Shown here piece by piece: positions 8,752 through 17,845 of a stretch of DNA of 64,000 nt (the stretch's first letter is position 1; each line of letters starts with the position of its first letter). The notes under the pieces were generated by a model. The model searched no databases, had not been told where the DNA came from, and saw nothing but the letters and a program-made list of their open reading frames with translations. The position numbers and the translations under genes were made by a program. Source of the DNA: Neglectibacter timonensis (GTDB lineage: Bacteria > Bacillota > Clostridia > Oscillospirales > Acutalibacteraceae); NCBI RefSeq assembly GCF_900048895.1, contig NZ_LT160640.1, positions 682,001 through 746,000 on the forward strand. Direction: 5' to 3'.

Positions 8752-8760
8752 AAATCTCTC

Positions 8761-9819
8761 CTACAGGGAAATCCAGTACCGTCGGTTCAGAGCACCTTCC
8801 CCATCCGGCATTTTATTATCCAAAATGCCTCCGCAAGCTTCAATAGTGGCAGCCGAGGCAAGGTTTGTATCCAGACAGGTGATCAAAACTCTCTCCAACC
8901 CCATCTTCTTTGCTTCTTCCAGCCCTAGAGCCAGCATGTATGGCGCCCATCCCTTTCCGCGGCAGGAAGGACGAATTCCATATCCAATATGTCCTCCGGT
9001 TTTCAGAAGCGCATCATTCAGCATATGACGTATCGAAAGGGCGCCGGCAAGCCTTTGCATGCTATCCAAAAACAGATAAGTGGTCTCGGTGACCAGAGGA
9101 GCTGGCACATGAATCCTATGGGCTATACTGCGTTCCAGCCATGCTTCAACTCCCATATCCTCCAAATGATCCAATGCCCCGGGAATCATCTTTTCCTCAC
9201 TCCACTCTCTCGCATAAGAGAGTAGCTGACCTTCCGGCATTTTCTCCGGAAGAACAAGTGAAAAGCCGGCCTGTTTTGCTCGCATCAGATAGTATTCTGC
9301 GGCCGTCATGGAATAACAGCAATCGTCTCTCAGAGAATCGTCATAGATAACAGAACCGCAGCGAAGCGTCCCTTCATAGCGAAAACCGCATTTTTCAATA
9401 ACTCGGCAGGAGCGGGAATTGTTCGGGTAGTGGTAGATCGTGAGCAGTTTAAGTTTCTTCCCGGTAAAGGCATAATCCATTACCGCAGACACAGCCTCCG
9501 GCATAAATCCTTTTCCCCAGAATTCCCGAGACAGAGCATACCCCATCATTTTACAGTCAGGCACATCTGAACGGCGTCTGTCATTATGAAGGCCAAGACT
9601 TCCAATAACCCGCTTGCTCCCCTTTTCTTCCAGAGCCCATATCTCTTCTTCTCCTGCTATCCAGGCTTCCAAAATCCCACGGGACTCTTCCATGGATTCA
9701 TGAGGCTTCCATCCCGCATTGGGCCCTACTTCAGGATCGCGGCAATATGTATAGAAATCGGTCAAGTCCTCCATTTTCCATGGACGAAGGAGCAATCGCT
9801 CCGTTTCCAAAACTTTCAA
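8761..9819 (-). CDS. Tandem GNAT acetyltransferase (two domains)
   Basis: 352 residues made of two acetyl-CoA-dependent N-acetyltransferase folds. The N-terminal half (about 1-175) is RimJ/RimL-like: ETERLLLRPWKMEDL, then GYALSREFWGKGFMPEAV as the acetyl-CoA loop and NNSRSCRVIEKCGFRYEG. The C-terminal half (about 178-352) has a second CoA loop, GYGIRPSCRGKGWAPYML, and NLASAATIEACGG. Both CoA motifs look intact. Acceptors are unknown. The downstream neighbour is the HD protein; prmA lies 18 bp upstream on the same strand. Confidence 0.82.
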   Translation of the reverse strand: MKVLETERLLLRPWKMEDLTDFYTYCRDPEVGPNAGWKPHESMEESRGILEAWIAGEEEIWALEEKGSKRVIGSLGLHNDRRRSDVPDCKMMGYALSREFWGKGFMPEAVSAVMDYAFTGKKLKLLTIYHYPNNSRSCRVIEKCGFRYEGTLRCGSVIYDDSLRDDCCYSMTAAEYYLMRAKQAGFSLVLPEKMPEGQLLSYAREWSEEKMIPGALDHLEDMGVEAWLERSIAHRIHVPAPLVTETTYLFLDSMQRLAGALSIRHMLNDALLKTGGHIGYGIRPSCRGKGWAPYMLALGLEEAKKMGLERVLITCLDTNLASAATIEACGGILDNKMPDGEGALNRRYWISL

Positions 9820-9837
9820 AATCTTCCTCTCCTCTTT

Positions 9838-10764
9838 TCAGCAGTCTGTTTTGAGTTTCAGTGCCATAGCCACCCAGCCCTTTTCTTCGCGGCGTTCTAC
9901 CACCTGGAATTGCTCCTGCAGAACATCCAATACATCCTGCTCTCTGGTATCAATAATACCGCTGACTATAAATACTGAGTTTTCATACATAAACCAGGGA
10001 GCATCCTGACTCAGCAGAATGACGATATCCGCAACAATATTTGCTGCCACCACATGGTATTTCCCCGTAACTTTCTCCGTCAAATCTCCGCAGATTCCTG
10101 TAAAACGATCCGCCACCTGATTGCTTGCTGCATTTTCTTCCGCCGTCTTTACTGCCAATGGGTCAATGTCTACTCCAACTGCGCTTTCTGCACCCAAAAG
10201 CAGTGCGGCCACAGACAGAATGCCGCTTCCACAGCCCATATCGAGAAAGCAGTCTCCTGCGCTTATGTATTTTTCAAGTAGTTCCAGGCAAAGCCGAGTG
10301 GTTTCATGTGTTCCTGTACCAAACGCTATGCCGGGCTCCAAATTTAGGACAACTCTGCCCTGCGGGTCTACCTCTTCCTCCCAAAGCGGACGTATTAAAA
10401 GCTTCTCTCCAACCGGGATGGGCTTAAAATATTTTTTCCAGTTGTTCATCCAATCCTCCTGCGCACAGGAAGAACAGGTGATCTCAAAGGGAATCTGTTC
10501 CGCACAGAAACGTTCCCGAAGATAGGAAATCGCCTCGTTTGGATTATCCTCAGGGCTGATATAAACATGGATCCATGCTTTGGATCGATCTTTTCCCAAA
10601 AGCTCTTCGTCTATCAAATCGATATGAGCGATTTCCGTGGCTTCTTCTTCTAAATTTGAGTAATCTTCAATATAAATACCATAAGGTACAACCATGTTGG
10701 CAATATTTCCTGCTTTTTCCACCATTTGTGCCGGAACTTCAACTTTTATCTCTGTCCAATTCAT
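9838..10764 (-). CDS. prmA: Ribosomal protein L11 methyltransferase
   Basis: SAM-dependent methylation of ribosomal protein L11. 308 residues from the ATG at 10764 (MNWTEIKVEV), matching the usual PrmA length and N terminus; in-frame ATGs at 10779 and 10800 would add 5 or 12 residues. The N-terminal substrate-binding domain contains GIYIEDYSN. The catalytic domain has LEPGIAFGTGTHETTRLCLELLE, FLDMGCGSGILSVAA as SAM motif I, GVDIDPLA, and VAANIVADIV in place of the usual NANI. Confidence 0.92.
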   Translation of the reverse strand: MNWTEIKVEVPAQMVEKAGNIANMVVPYGIYIEDYSNLEEEATEIAHIDLIDEELLGKDRSKAWIHVYISPEDNPNEAISYLRERFCAEQIPFEITCSSCAQEDWMNNWKKYFKPIPVGEKLLIRPLWEEEVDPQGRVVLNLEPGIAFGTGTHETTRLCLELLEKYISAGDCFLDMGCGSGILSVAALLLGAESAVGVDIDPLAVKTAEENAASNQVADRFTGICGDLTEKVTGKYHVVAANIVADIVILLSQDAPWFMYENSVFIVSGIIDTREQDVLDVLQEQFQVVERREEKGWVAMALKLKTDC

Positions 10765-10884
10765 TTCCAACTCTTTCATCTCTTTCCTGCCGCACGGCAA
10801 AGCATAGTCCGCTCTGTGTATTATCGGCTATTATACCTTATTTTTCTTCGGTTTTCAAGCAAAGTGAAAGAAAGGGCCCGCTTC

Positions 10885-12390
10885 ATGACGAAACAAAAAT
10901 TTTTGCTCCAAGGCGCAATTCTAACGGCAGTATCTCTCTTTCTGCGTATTACTAATATGGGATACCGCTCTTACCTCTCCCAAAAGATAGGTTCTGAAGG
11001 AATGGGGCTCTATCAACTAATTTTTTCGGTCTTTATGCTGACGGTCACACTGTCTACTTCCGGCATCAGCCTTGCGGTCACCAGAATGGTCTCTGCCGCC
11101 ATCGCTGCAGGCCGCAGAGAGAGTATCCGTTCTACGGTGGCGCGCTGTTTTGGTTTCTGTCTTACAATCAGCCTCTGTATTGCGGCAGTCCTGTTTTTTC
11201 TCGCCGGCCCTGCTGCTACAGTATTCCTCGACAATCCTGACGCAGCGCCCTGTCTGCGGATTTTGGGATTAGGTTTGCCGTTCATGTCTCTCTGTACCTG
11301 CATGAAAGGCTATTTTCTTGCTGTGGATGAATCCCTTTCCACAGCTGCCTCCGATACGCTGGAACAGATCCTGACAATTCTGGCTACTGTATACCTCTTC
11401 TGGCATTTTTCTCCTCAGGGAATAGAAGCGGCCTGCTTGGCGGCTATGGCAGCCTCCACTTTGGGAGAGATGACTTCCTTTCTCTGCAGTTGGACCGCGT
11501 ACCGGCACAGCCTCCACAAAAACACACCAAAGGAGAAGGTCAAAAGCAAGGGTGTACTGAAAGGGCTTTCTCACATTGCGCTTCCCTGTACGCTCAGCTC
11601 GGCGGCCAGGAGCCTTCTCAATACCAGTGAAAACCTGTTGATTCCAAAGGAACTTCAGAAATTCGGACTAAACTATTCCGCATCACTCTCCCAGTATGGA
11701 CTCCTGCAAGGTATGGCAATGCCGATGCTCTATTTTCCCTCCTCCTTTCTCACCTCTTTTGCTTCACTGCTGATTCCCAAAATAGCCAAAGAGCGGGAAC
11801 TACACCATGGAAAAGCTGTGGCGCATATCACAGGGAAAGCCGTCAGTTACGCCATTGCTTTCGGTTTGTTTTTCTCCGCTGTTTTTGTAGTCTTCGGGCA
11901 AAGTTGGGGAAACGCCTTTTACCATAGTGAAAGCGCCGGAGAATACCTGCGCGTTCTGGCCCCCATAGTACCGTTGATCTACTTGGACGTAGTGGTAGAC
12001 AGTCTTCTCAAAGGGTTGGATGAGCAATTCAATTCCATGAAATACAATTTTTCCGACTCTCTGATCCGGGTATTGCTTGTACTTTGTCTGCTGCGTTTTT
12101 TCGGAATGGAAAGCTACATCTGCATCCTGTTTTTCAGTACAATCTTTAACGCCGCATTAAGCCTGCACCGGTTATTAAAGGTTACAAAAGTCCGTCTTTC
12201 TCTGCTTAAAAACGTACTGCTCCCTTTGCTCTGCGCTGTGCTCTCTGTAGCAATCACAAATTTTCTGCTGTCTGGTTTTTCCCTGCAAAACGCTTTTCTT
12301 CAGCTGGCGCTGCAGACGATCTTTTCCGGTGCGATTTTCACTTTCGGTTTCTTTACCGTCTGTCAGCCTGAATCCCGGTCAAAAAACTAG
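10885..12390 (+). CDS. SpoVB-like polysaccharide flippase (MVF/MATE superfamily)
   Basis: 501-residue integral membrane protein with about 12-14 hydrophobic segments, opening MTKQKFLLQGAILTAVSLFLRITNM as SpoVB/YtgP-type lipid-linked oligosaccharide flippases do. Conserved features include the GLYQLIFSVFMLTVTLSTSGISLA helix pair and a central RSLLNTSENLLIPKEL segment. The probable role is in cell-wall or spore-cortex precursor translocation. The ATG at 10885 follows GAAAGAAAGGG. The stop codon lies in the terminator hairpin of the convergent K+ transporter gene. Confidence 0.87.
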   Translation: MTKQKFLLQGAILTAVSLFLRITNMGYRSYLSQKIGSEGMGLYQLIFSVFMLTVTLSTSGISLAVTRMVSAAIAAGRRESIRSTVARCFGFCLTISLCIAAVLFFLAGPAATVFLDNPDAAPCLRILGLGLPFMSLCTCMKGYFLAVDESLSTAASDTLEQILTILATVYLFWHFSPQGIEAACLAAMAASTLGEMTSFLCSWTAYRHSLHKNTPKEKVKSKGVLKGLSHIALPCTLSSAARSLLNTSENLLIPKELQKFGLNYSASLSQYGLLQGMAMPMLYFPSSFLTSFASLLIPKIAKERELHHGKAVAHITGKAVSYAIAFGLFFSAVFVVFGQSWGNAFYHSESAGEYLRVLAPIVPLIYLDVVVDSLLKGLDEQFNSMKYNFSDSLIRVLLVLCLLRFFGMESYICILFFSTIFNAALSLHRLLKVTKVRLSLLKNVLLPLLCAVLSVAITNFLLSGFSLQNAFLQLALQTIFSGAIFTFGFFTVCQPESRSKN

Positions 12391-12416
12391 GCTGTGCTTC
12401 TTTCAAAGCACAGCCT
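12381..12416 (-). terminator. Terminator of the K+ transporter gene, overlapping the flippase stop
   Basis: Hairpin AGGCTGTGCTT/AAGCACAGCCT at 12389-12416. The A-run at 12381-12386 gives a T-run on the minus strand. The flippase stop codon (12388-12390) is inside the stem. Confidence 0.75.
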
Positions 12417-12438
12417 AAAAGCTGAATCCAATGATTCT

Positions 12439-13827
12439 TTATCCAATAATCATCCGGCCTTCCGGAAGAATAGAATCTCCGCCTCTTTTGTGCCGCATCA
12501 TAATAGATAATCCAAATGAAATTGGCCCCACACGCCCAACAAACATGGTGAAGCACAATAACAATTTGGAAATCCAGTCTAGCTGTGGCGTTACATTGGC
12601 AGAGAGGCCGACCGTACCAAATGCCGACACCGCTTCAAAGACGGCATCCAGCATGGAAACATCCGGATTAAGCGCCGCGATAATCCCAGCATCTACAAAA
12701 ATCAAAACGATAGCCAAGCTTACCACAGTAAGCGATTTATAGACCAGGCCTGTAGCAAACCGATGTTTCAGAATAACGGACTCTTCTCTGCCCCGAATTG
12801 TGGAGATTACGGTAATCAACAGCACTACAAAAGTAGTCACTTTGATGCCGCCCGCAGTAGATCCTGGACATCCTCCAATAAACATCAGCACAATTGAGAT
12901 TATCTTTGTAAACTCATTCTCTTCTGCTATGTTGACTGAGGCAAACCCGGCAGTCCGGGTATTCGTTGACTGGAAGAATGCCGCATTCAGCTTTTCAAAA
13001 AAATTCAAATCCTTCATGGAGTTGTCGAATTCCAAAACCAAGAAGGCTAAAGTGCCAATAATCAGCAAAACGGCAGTAACTCGAAGACAGATCTGTGAAT
13101 GGAAATTGAGCTTCCCAGCATCTTTATGGTGAAAGCGCGGCCGGATTTTACTCTCGTAGATGTCCTGCACCACAACAAATCCCAAACCACCGATTATGAT
13201 AAGAGCCGATATTGTCAGACAGACCAAAGGATCCCCTGCAAAAGCTGAGATACTGGAATTTCCTGAGACAAATCCCAGAATATCAAAACCTGCGTTACAA
13301 TATGCAGAAACGGCAACGAAGATCGCTGGCCATATCCCGTCCGTCCCATAAAGCGGGACAAAACGAAGCATCAGGATTGCTGCGCCTACCGCTTCACAGG
13401 CAAAGGTAAAGCCAAGTACCAAACGCAGTAAAAATGCCATATTCAGCATATTTCCGCCGGAACTTTCGCTGACTATCAGGATTTCACGGATGCCCAGCTT
13501 TCTGCGTACCAGCAAGGTAAAACCTATTGCAAAGGTCGCAAGTCCGAGCCCGCCCAATTGTATCAGACAAAGAATAACGCCTTGTCCAAATATGGACCAA
13601 TGGTGAAATGTGTCAGCTACGGCCAAGCCTGTTACACAGGTTGCAGAAGTCGCCGTAAAAAAAGAATCAAGCAGCGATACCGATTCTTCCTTGTGTGAAA
13701 CGGGCAGTGCCAAAAGTAACGTGCCAACGATAATCAGCAGAAAAAAGCTGACTACGATCAGCCGTACAGGCGGGGTACTTTTCATCCGATCATTCAATTT
13801 CTGCTTTATTTCATCAAAATCAGGCAT
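12439..13827 (-). CDS. TrkH/KtrB-family potassium uptake subunit
   Basis: 462-residue K+ (probably Na+-coupled) uptake channel-transporter with four M1-P-M2 repeats. Filter-region glycines are visible in TSATCVTGLAV, AYCNAGFDI, NTRTAGF and FGTVGLS. Length and the single filter glycine per repeat fit KtrB/NtpJ better than the longer TrkH. No RCK-domain partner (KtrA/TrkA) is encoded in the window, so the regulatory subunit must be elsewhere. Confidence 0.9.
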   Translation of the reverse strand: MPDFDEIKQKLNDRMKSTPPVRLIVVSFFLLIIVGTLLLALPVSHKEESVSLLDSFFTATSATCVTGLAVADTFHHWSIFGQGVILCLIQLGGLGLATFAIGFTLLVRRKLGIREILIVSESSGGNMLNMAFLLRLVLGFTFACEAVGAAILMLRFVPLYGTDGIWPAIFVAVSAYCNAGFDILGFVSGNSSISAFAGDPLVCLTISALIIIGGLGFVVVQDIYESKIRPRFHHKDAGKLNFHSQICLRVTAVLLIIGTLAFLVLEFDNSMKDLNFFEKLNAAFFQSTNTRTAGFASVNIAEENEFTKIISIVLMFIGGCPGSTAGGIKVTTFVVLLITVISTIRGREESVILKHRFATGLVYKSLTVVSLAIVLIFVDAGIIAALNPDVSMLDAVFEAVSAFGTVGLSANVTPQLDWISKLLLCFTMFVGRVGPISFGLSIMMRHKRGGDSILPEGRMIIG

Positions 13828-13864
13828 AATAGCTCCGGAATGTCCCGCCTCCGGGACAAATTAA

Positions 13865-14401
13865 TTACGCAAATATTTTTTGGGAAGCCCCCGTTTTTTC
13901 CAACGCCAGAATAAGAGGCAGCCCCAGCGCATAACAAACCACCAATTCCCCAAGACCAACAGAAAGCGCTCCCGCTCCAAACGCCGCCCAGGAAAAATGA
14001 GAAAATGAAAATACGCCCGCCTCAGACAAGCAGGCAACTTCCAAACCAACCAGCATAGCATTTGCCAAAACAGGAGGTAAGGGTGCCAGAACAGACACGC
14101 CCTTTATCCGCAGCTTTCCCGCAGCTTGGGTACCAAAGGCGGCCAATAATGTTGCAGCCGTACCAAACACCCAGTCCACTATGCCCAACGGGCTTGCCAA
14201 ATTTGACAGGAAGCAGCCCAAAGCAAGACCCGGAATAGCTGCCGGAGTGAACACCGGCAATACGGTCAAAGCTTCTGAAAAACGAAATTGTACCGGACCA
14301 TAAGCCAGATTCATAGCCGCCGCCAGATAGGTCAGGACAGCATAAAGCGCCGCTATCACAGCGCCCTGCGCCAGAAAGCGGACTTTTGAGACAGTTCTCA
14401 T
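13865..14401 (-). CDS. queT: QueT-family queuosine-precursor ECF transporter S component
   Basis: 178-residue membrane protein with about five hydrophobic segments and QueT features: LAQGAVIAALYAVLTYL near the start, NLAYGPVQFRFSEALTVLP, and PLGIVDWVFGTAATLLAA. It binds a 7-deazaguanine precursor and works with a shared ECF energising module, not present here. The ribosome site (AGGGGG) is the tail of an upstream preQ1-I-like aptamer, so synthesis should fall when preQ1 is plentiful. That context independently supports the assignment. Confidence 0.9.
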   Translation of the reverse strand: MRTVSKVRFLAQGAVIAALYAVLTYLAAAMNLAYGPVQFRFSEALTVLPVFTPAAIPGLALGCFLSNLASPLGIVDWVFGTAATLLAAFGTQAAGKLRIKGVSVLAPLPPVLANAMLVGLEVACLSEAGVFSFSHFSWAAFGAGALSVGLGELVVCYALGLPLILALEKTGASQKIFA

Positions 14402-14411
14402 ATTTAGTTTT

Positions 14412-14451
14412 CCCCCTAGTATTTTTTAAGGTCAGGATTTCGCGACTGACC
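14412..14451 (-). promoter_or_regulatory. preQ1-I-type riboswitch controlling queT translation
   Basis: Minus strand: P1 stem GGTCAG/CTGACC (14446-14451 with 14430-14435) closing a TCGCGAAATC loop, then an A-rich tail TTAAAAAATACTAGG that runs into the AGGGGG ribosome site 11 nt before the queT start. Loop plus A-rich tail plus GG match the compact H-type pseudoknot of the preQ1-I class, closest in my memory to the Thermoanaerobacter form (loop TCGCAGTAACC). Ligand-stabilised pairing would hide the ribosome site. Confidence 0.75.
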
Positions 14452-14473
14452 GCGGCAAATAACCGCATGAGTA

Positions 14474-14502
14474 AGGATACTCTTTTTTTGCAGAAATTGC
14501 AA
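14474..14502 (-). promoter_or_regulatory. Promoter for queT
   Basis: Minus strand TTGCAA (14497-14502), a 17-bp spacer and TATCCT (14474-14479), giving a leader of about 65 nt that holds the aptamer. Confidence 0.55.
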
Positions 14503-14530
14503 GTCAAATAGCAGAAGACATCCACATGCA

Positions 14531-15241
14531 TTAAAGTATTCCTATTAGGTCAGTGAGGGCATGTATAGTGTATTCTGGCACATCAATATACTTCGGAACC
14601 GTAAAGAAACGATTTGGCGGAAACCATGCTACAGACATATTGGCAGAGTGGGCACAGAGCACGTCGAAAGGATGATCACCTATGTAAATACTGTTTTTAC
14701 AGGGGACTTTTAGTTTTTTACAAGCTAATTCCATGATTTTGGGATCTGGCTTATACAGATTAACTTCTTCTGAAAGGACAATGCAGTCAAAATATCTATC
14801 AATTCCAAAATCAATCAGTGGCTGTCGTATTTTTGTTTGGTTATTGCTGACAATTCCCAGAATTAAGTCCTTACGCTTTAAGTATTCCAAGACAGCAATG
14901 GCATTTGGAATGAGCGTATAACTACCACCATAATTACGAGATAGAATGGTAATCATTTCTGAGTTGTCCAACTCAGTAGGCAAATTTGCAGGAAGAAAAC
15001 TCAGGTAGACCGAAAGTACATTCCGGAAATATTCTTCATCATTCATGCGCTGACCAGTTTCGTTTTCTTTTTTTAGCTGCTGCCCTTGCCACAATTCGCT
15101 GGCCGCATAAGCTTTCTCAATCGTTTCAACACATAATTTGGGGTAATACTGATGCGCAAACTCAAACACCTTTTCCACGATGGTAGGTTTCTTTTGAAGC
15201 AATGTATTATCTAAATCGAAAAGGACACATTTAAATGTCAC
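14531..15241 (-). CDS. HAD-superfamily hydrolase
   Basis: 236-residue phosphatase-type HAD protein. FDLDNTLL carries the nucleophile Asp, VSNNQTK is motif II, the Lys in YKPDPKI is motif III, and IGDHPFDVLCA is the acidic motif IV. The alpha-helical cap lies between motifs I and II. The start is taken as GTG at 15241 because GGAGG ends 8 nt upstream; in-frame ATGs at 15256 and 15265 lack a ribosome site. The substrate is unknown. It lies downstream of the polyamine operon after a 118-bp gap. Confidence 0.82.
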   Translation of the reverse strand: MTFKCVLFDLDNTLLQKKPTIVEKVFEFAHQYYPKLCVETIEKAYAASELWQGQQLKKENETGQRMNDEEYFRNVLSVYLSFLPANLPTELDNSEMITILSRNYGGSYTLIPNAIAVLEYLKRKDLILGIVSNNQTKIRQPLIDFGIDRYFDCIVLSEEVNLYKPDPKIMELACKKLKVPCKNSIYIGDHPFDVLCAHSANMSVAWFPPNRFFTVPKYIDVPEYTIHALTDLIGIL

Positions 15242-15359
15242 AGCTATTTCCTCCATACAAATCAATTACCTTTAGGCGGTATATCCTGTCATAAGCTCTT
15301 ATATTTGTGAATTTTTTGTATTCCACATAGAGGTACGAGTTCTAAATTTCGACCTCTGT

Positions 15360-16571
15360 TCAACCACCTAACCGTGATTTGAAATCTGAATACTCAAATT
15401 TTTTCAAACATTGCAAATCGTTGTCGGCGCGCATGGCAAATATACTGGGCAAGGGCATCCCATTAAAGGTATTGTTCTTACAAGTGGTATAAATAGCCAT
15501 ATCGCCAAACAGCAGCAGGTCCCCTTCCTGCAGAGGAACCCGGAAACTGTATTCCCCAATAATATCGCCCGAAAGACAGGTAGGCCCACCTAAATGAAAT
15601 GGATAAGGCAGCTCATTTGCCGCGCCCGCGCCATACAGTGGCGGCTGGTAAGGCATTTCTATTACATCAGGCATATGGCAGGCTGCACTGGCGTCTAAGA
15701 CGGCAATTCGGGTCTGACCGTTTTGGACGATATCTAATACCCGGGTTGCCAGGTATCCTGCATTCAGCGCACATGCCTCACCCGGCTCTAAATATATCTG
15801 CACACCCCACTTTTCCTTAGTTGCACAGATACACTGTTCCAATTTGGGGACATCATAGCCAGGACGGGTTATGTGATGCCCACCACCCAAATTCAGCCAC
15901 TTCATTCTAGGCAGGATGTCTCCAAAAAGATTTTCCACTGCCTTCAGGGTAAGCTCCAGTGCATCAGCATCCTGTTCACACAATGTGTGAAAGTGAATCC
16001 CGTCAAGCATCTCTACTAACCGGGGAGTCATTTGACCATCCCACTGGGCACGAGTAGTCCCCAACCGACTGCCTGGAGCACAGGGATCATAGATGTCATG
16101 CCCCTCCTGGGTAGAACATTCCGGATTGATTCGCAGCCCAATACTTTTACCTGCATTTTTTGCCAGCCAACCAAATCTTTCCAACTGCCGCGGAGAATTA
16201 AACACGATATGGTCCGCGTAACACAGCAGTTCGGAAAACTCGTCCTCCCGATATGCTCCGCAGAACACATGTACCTCTTTTCCCGGCATTTCCTCAGCTC
16301 CCAAACGGGCTTCATATAGACCGCTGGCCTCCGTCCCGGCCAGATAAGGAGATAAAGACGGATATAAATTGTAATTAGAAAACGCCTTTTGTGCCAGCAG
16401 TATTTTACAGCCGGTACGTTGCGCTACTTTGGCCAATATTTGACCGTTTTTTTGCAGAGCAGATTCGTCCAGGATATAGCAGGGGGTGGGCAGGGTATGA
16501 AACAGTTCTTTAGGAGAGCGCCCTTTTAACCCAGAAAAAGGCGGGCGGGTATCTTTGTTAAAAATCCCCAT
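15360..16571 (-). CDS. nspC: Carboxynorspermidine/carboxyspermidine decarboxylase
   Basis: PLP-dependent fold-III (alanine racemase-like) decarboxylase that removes CO2 from carboxy(nor)spermidine, or from carboxyaminopropylagmatine. 403 residues. KILLAQKAFSNY carries the PLP lysine, and LNLGGGHHITRPGYD and LEPGEACALNAGYLA are PLP-phosphate-site elements. FGDMAIYTTCKNNTFNG near the C terminus is typical of NspC. Its ATG overlaps the stop of the dehydrogenase gene by one base (TAATG), implying translational coupling. Last gene of the operon. Confidence 0.9.
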   Translation of the reverse strand: MGIFNKDTRPPFSGLKGRSPKELFHTLPTPCYILDESALQKNGQILAKVAQRTGCKILLAQKAFSNYNLYPSLSPYLAGTEASGLYEARLGAEEMPGKEVHVFCGAYREDEFSELLCYADHIVFNSPRQLERFGWLAKNAGKSIGLRINPECSTQEGHDIYDPCAPGSRLGTTRAQWDGQMTPRLVEMLDGIHFHTLCEQDADALELTLKAVENLFGDILPRMKWLNLGGGHHITRPGYDVPKLEQCICATKEKWGVQIYLEPGEACALNAGYLATRVLDIVQNGQTRIAVLDASAACHMPDVIEMPYQPPLYGAGAANELPYPFHLGGPTCLSGDIIGEYSFRVPLQEGDLLLFGDMAIYTTCKNNTFNGMPLPSIFAMRADNDLQCLKKFEYSDFKSRLGG

Positions 16572-17830
16572 TACTTCACCAATACCGGATCCCAGCTTTC
16601 CTTTCTTGGCAAACCGTACTGGTCTAAAGCCTTGAGAAATGGATCCGGATCGAATTCTTCCACAGTATAAACGCCCGGTTGACTCCATTGGCCGGTCAGC
16701 AGCATCAAGGCGCCACACATTGCCGGAACACCAGTTGTATAACTGACCGCCTGACTTCCAACCTCATGAAAACATGTCTGATGGTCACAGACATTATAAA
16801 TATAGTAAGTCTTATCCTTCCCGTCTTTTTTTCCGGTAAAAATACAGCCGATATTTGTTTTCCCTTTCGTGCGGGGGCCTAAGCTTGCCGGATCAGGCAA
16901 TAAGGCTTTTAAAAATTTAATAGGAACGATCTGTTGCCCCTCAAATTCGACCGGAACAGTAGAAAGCATGCCGACATCTTCTAAACAGCGCATATGCTCC
17001 AGATAACTCTGTCCAAAGGTCATAAAAAAGCGGATCCGCTTTACTTCCGGAATGTTCAGTGCCAAACTTTCAATTTCTTCATGATGAAGCAGGTACATGT
17101 CTTTATGCCCCACCTGGTCGAAATCATATTCCCTTTTGATACTCATGGCAGGAATTTCTATCCAGCGGCCATTTTCCCAATAACTTCCAGGGGCGGAAAC
17201 TTCCCGTAAATTGACTTCTGGATTAAAATTTGTCGCAAACGCATAGCCATGATCTCCGCCATTACAGTCGAGGATGTCGATGGTTTCAATCGAATCGAAT
17301 TCATGTTTTTTAGCATAGGCGCAATATGCCTGTGTGACGCCGGGATCAAAACCACAGCCCAGCAGTGCGGTCAAACCGGCTTTTTTAAACTTTTGGCGGT
17401 ATGCCCATTGCCAGCTGTAGTCAAAATACGCCGAGAATCCGGCGTCTCGACAGCGTTTTTCATAAATAGCACGCCATTCTGGGTCAGCAGTATCTTCCGG
17501 TTCATAATTTGCAGTATCCATATAGTTGACGCCGCAGGCAAGGCAGGCGTCCATAATCGTCAGATCTTGGTACGGAAGCGCTATATTCATCACCAAATCA
17601 GGCTGATAGCTGCGGATCAGATCGATTACTTGCTGGACGTCATCTGCATCCACTTGTGCTGTGGTGAGCTTGGTCTCGGTTTTGGGCGCCAGCTCCGCCG
17701 CAAGTTTATCACACTTGGATTTTGTGCGGCTGGCAATACACAGTTCTGAAAACACTTCGCTTATCTGGCAGCATTTATGAATGGCGACAGAAGCAACGCC
17801 GCCGCAGCCAATTATAAGGACTTTACTCAT
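16571..17830 (-). CDS. Carboxynorspermidine synthase/dehydrogenase (saccharopine dehydrogenase family)
   Basis: NADPH-dependent enzyme that condenses a diamine with aspartate beta-semialdehyde and reduces the imine. 419 residues. LIIGCGGVASVAIHKC is the Rossmann loop at the N terminus; NIALPYQDLTIMDACLACGVNYMDTANYE and GCGFDPGVTQAYCAYA are conserved in the family. The diamine could be putrescine, diaminopropane or agmatine; the sequence alone does not say. It lies between the ureohydrolase and decarboxylase genes, as expected for consecutive steps. Confidence 0.9.
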   Translation of the reverse strand: MSKVLIIGCGGVASVAIHKCCQISEVFSELCIASRTKSKCDKLAAELAPKTETKLTTAQVDADDVQQVIDLIRSYQPDLVMNIALPYQDLTIMDACLACGVNYMDTANYEPEDTADPEWRAIYEKRCRDAGFSAYFDYSWQWAYRQKFKKAGLTALLGCGFDPGVTQAYCAYAKKHEFDSIETIDILDCNGGDHGYAFATNFNPEVNLREVSAPGSYWENGRWIEIPAMSIKREYDFDQVGHKDMYLLHHEEIESLALNIPEVKRIRFFMTFGQSYLEHMRCLEDVGMLSTVPVEFEGQQIVPIKFLKALLPDPASLGPRTKGKTNIGCIFTGKKDGKDKTYYIYNVCDHQTCFHEVGSQAVSYTTGVPAMCGALMLLTGQWSQPGVYTVEEFDPDPFLKALDQYGLPRKESWDPVLVK

Positions 17831-17845
17831 AACCCAAATTCTCCT

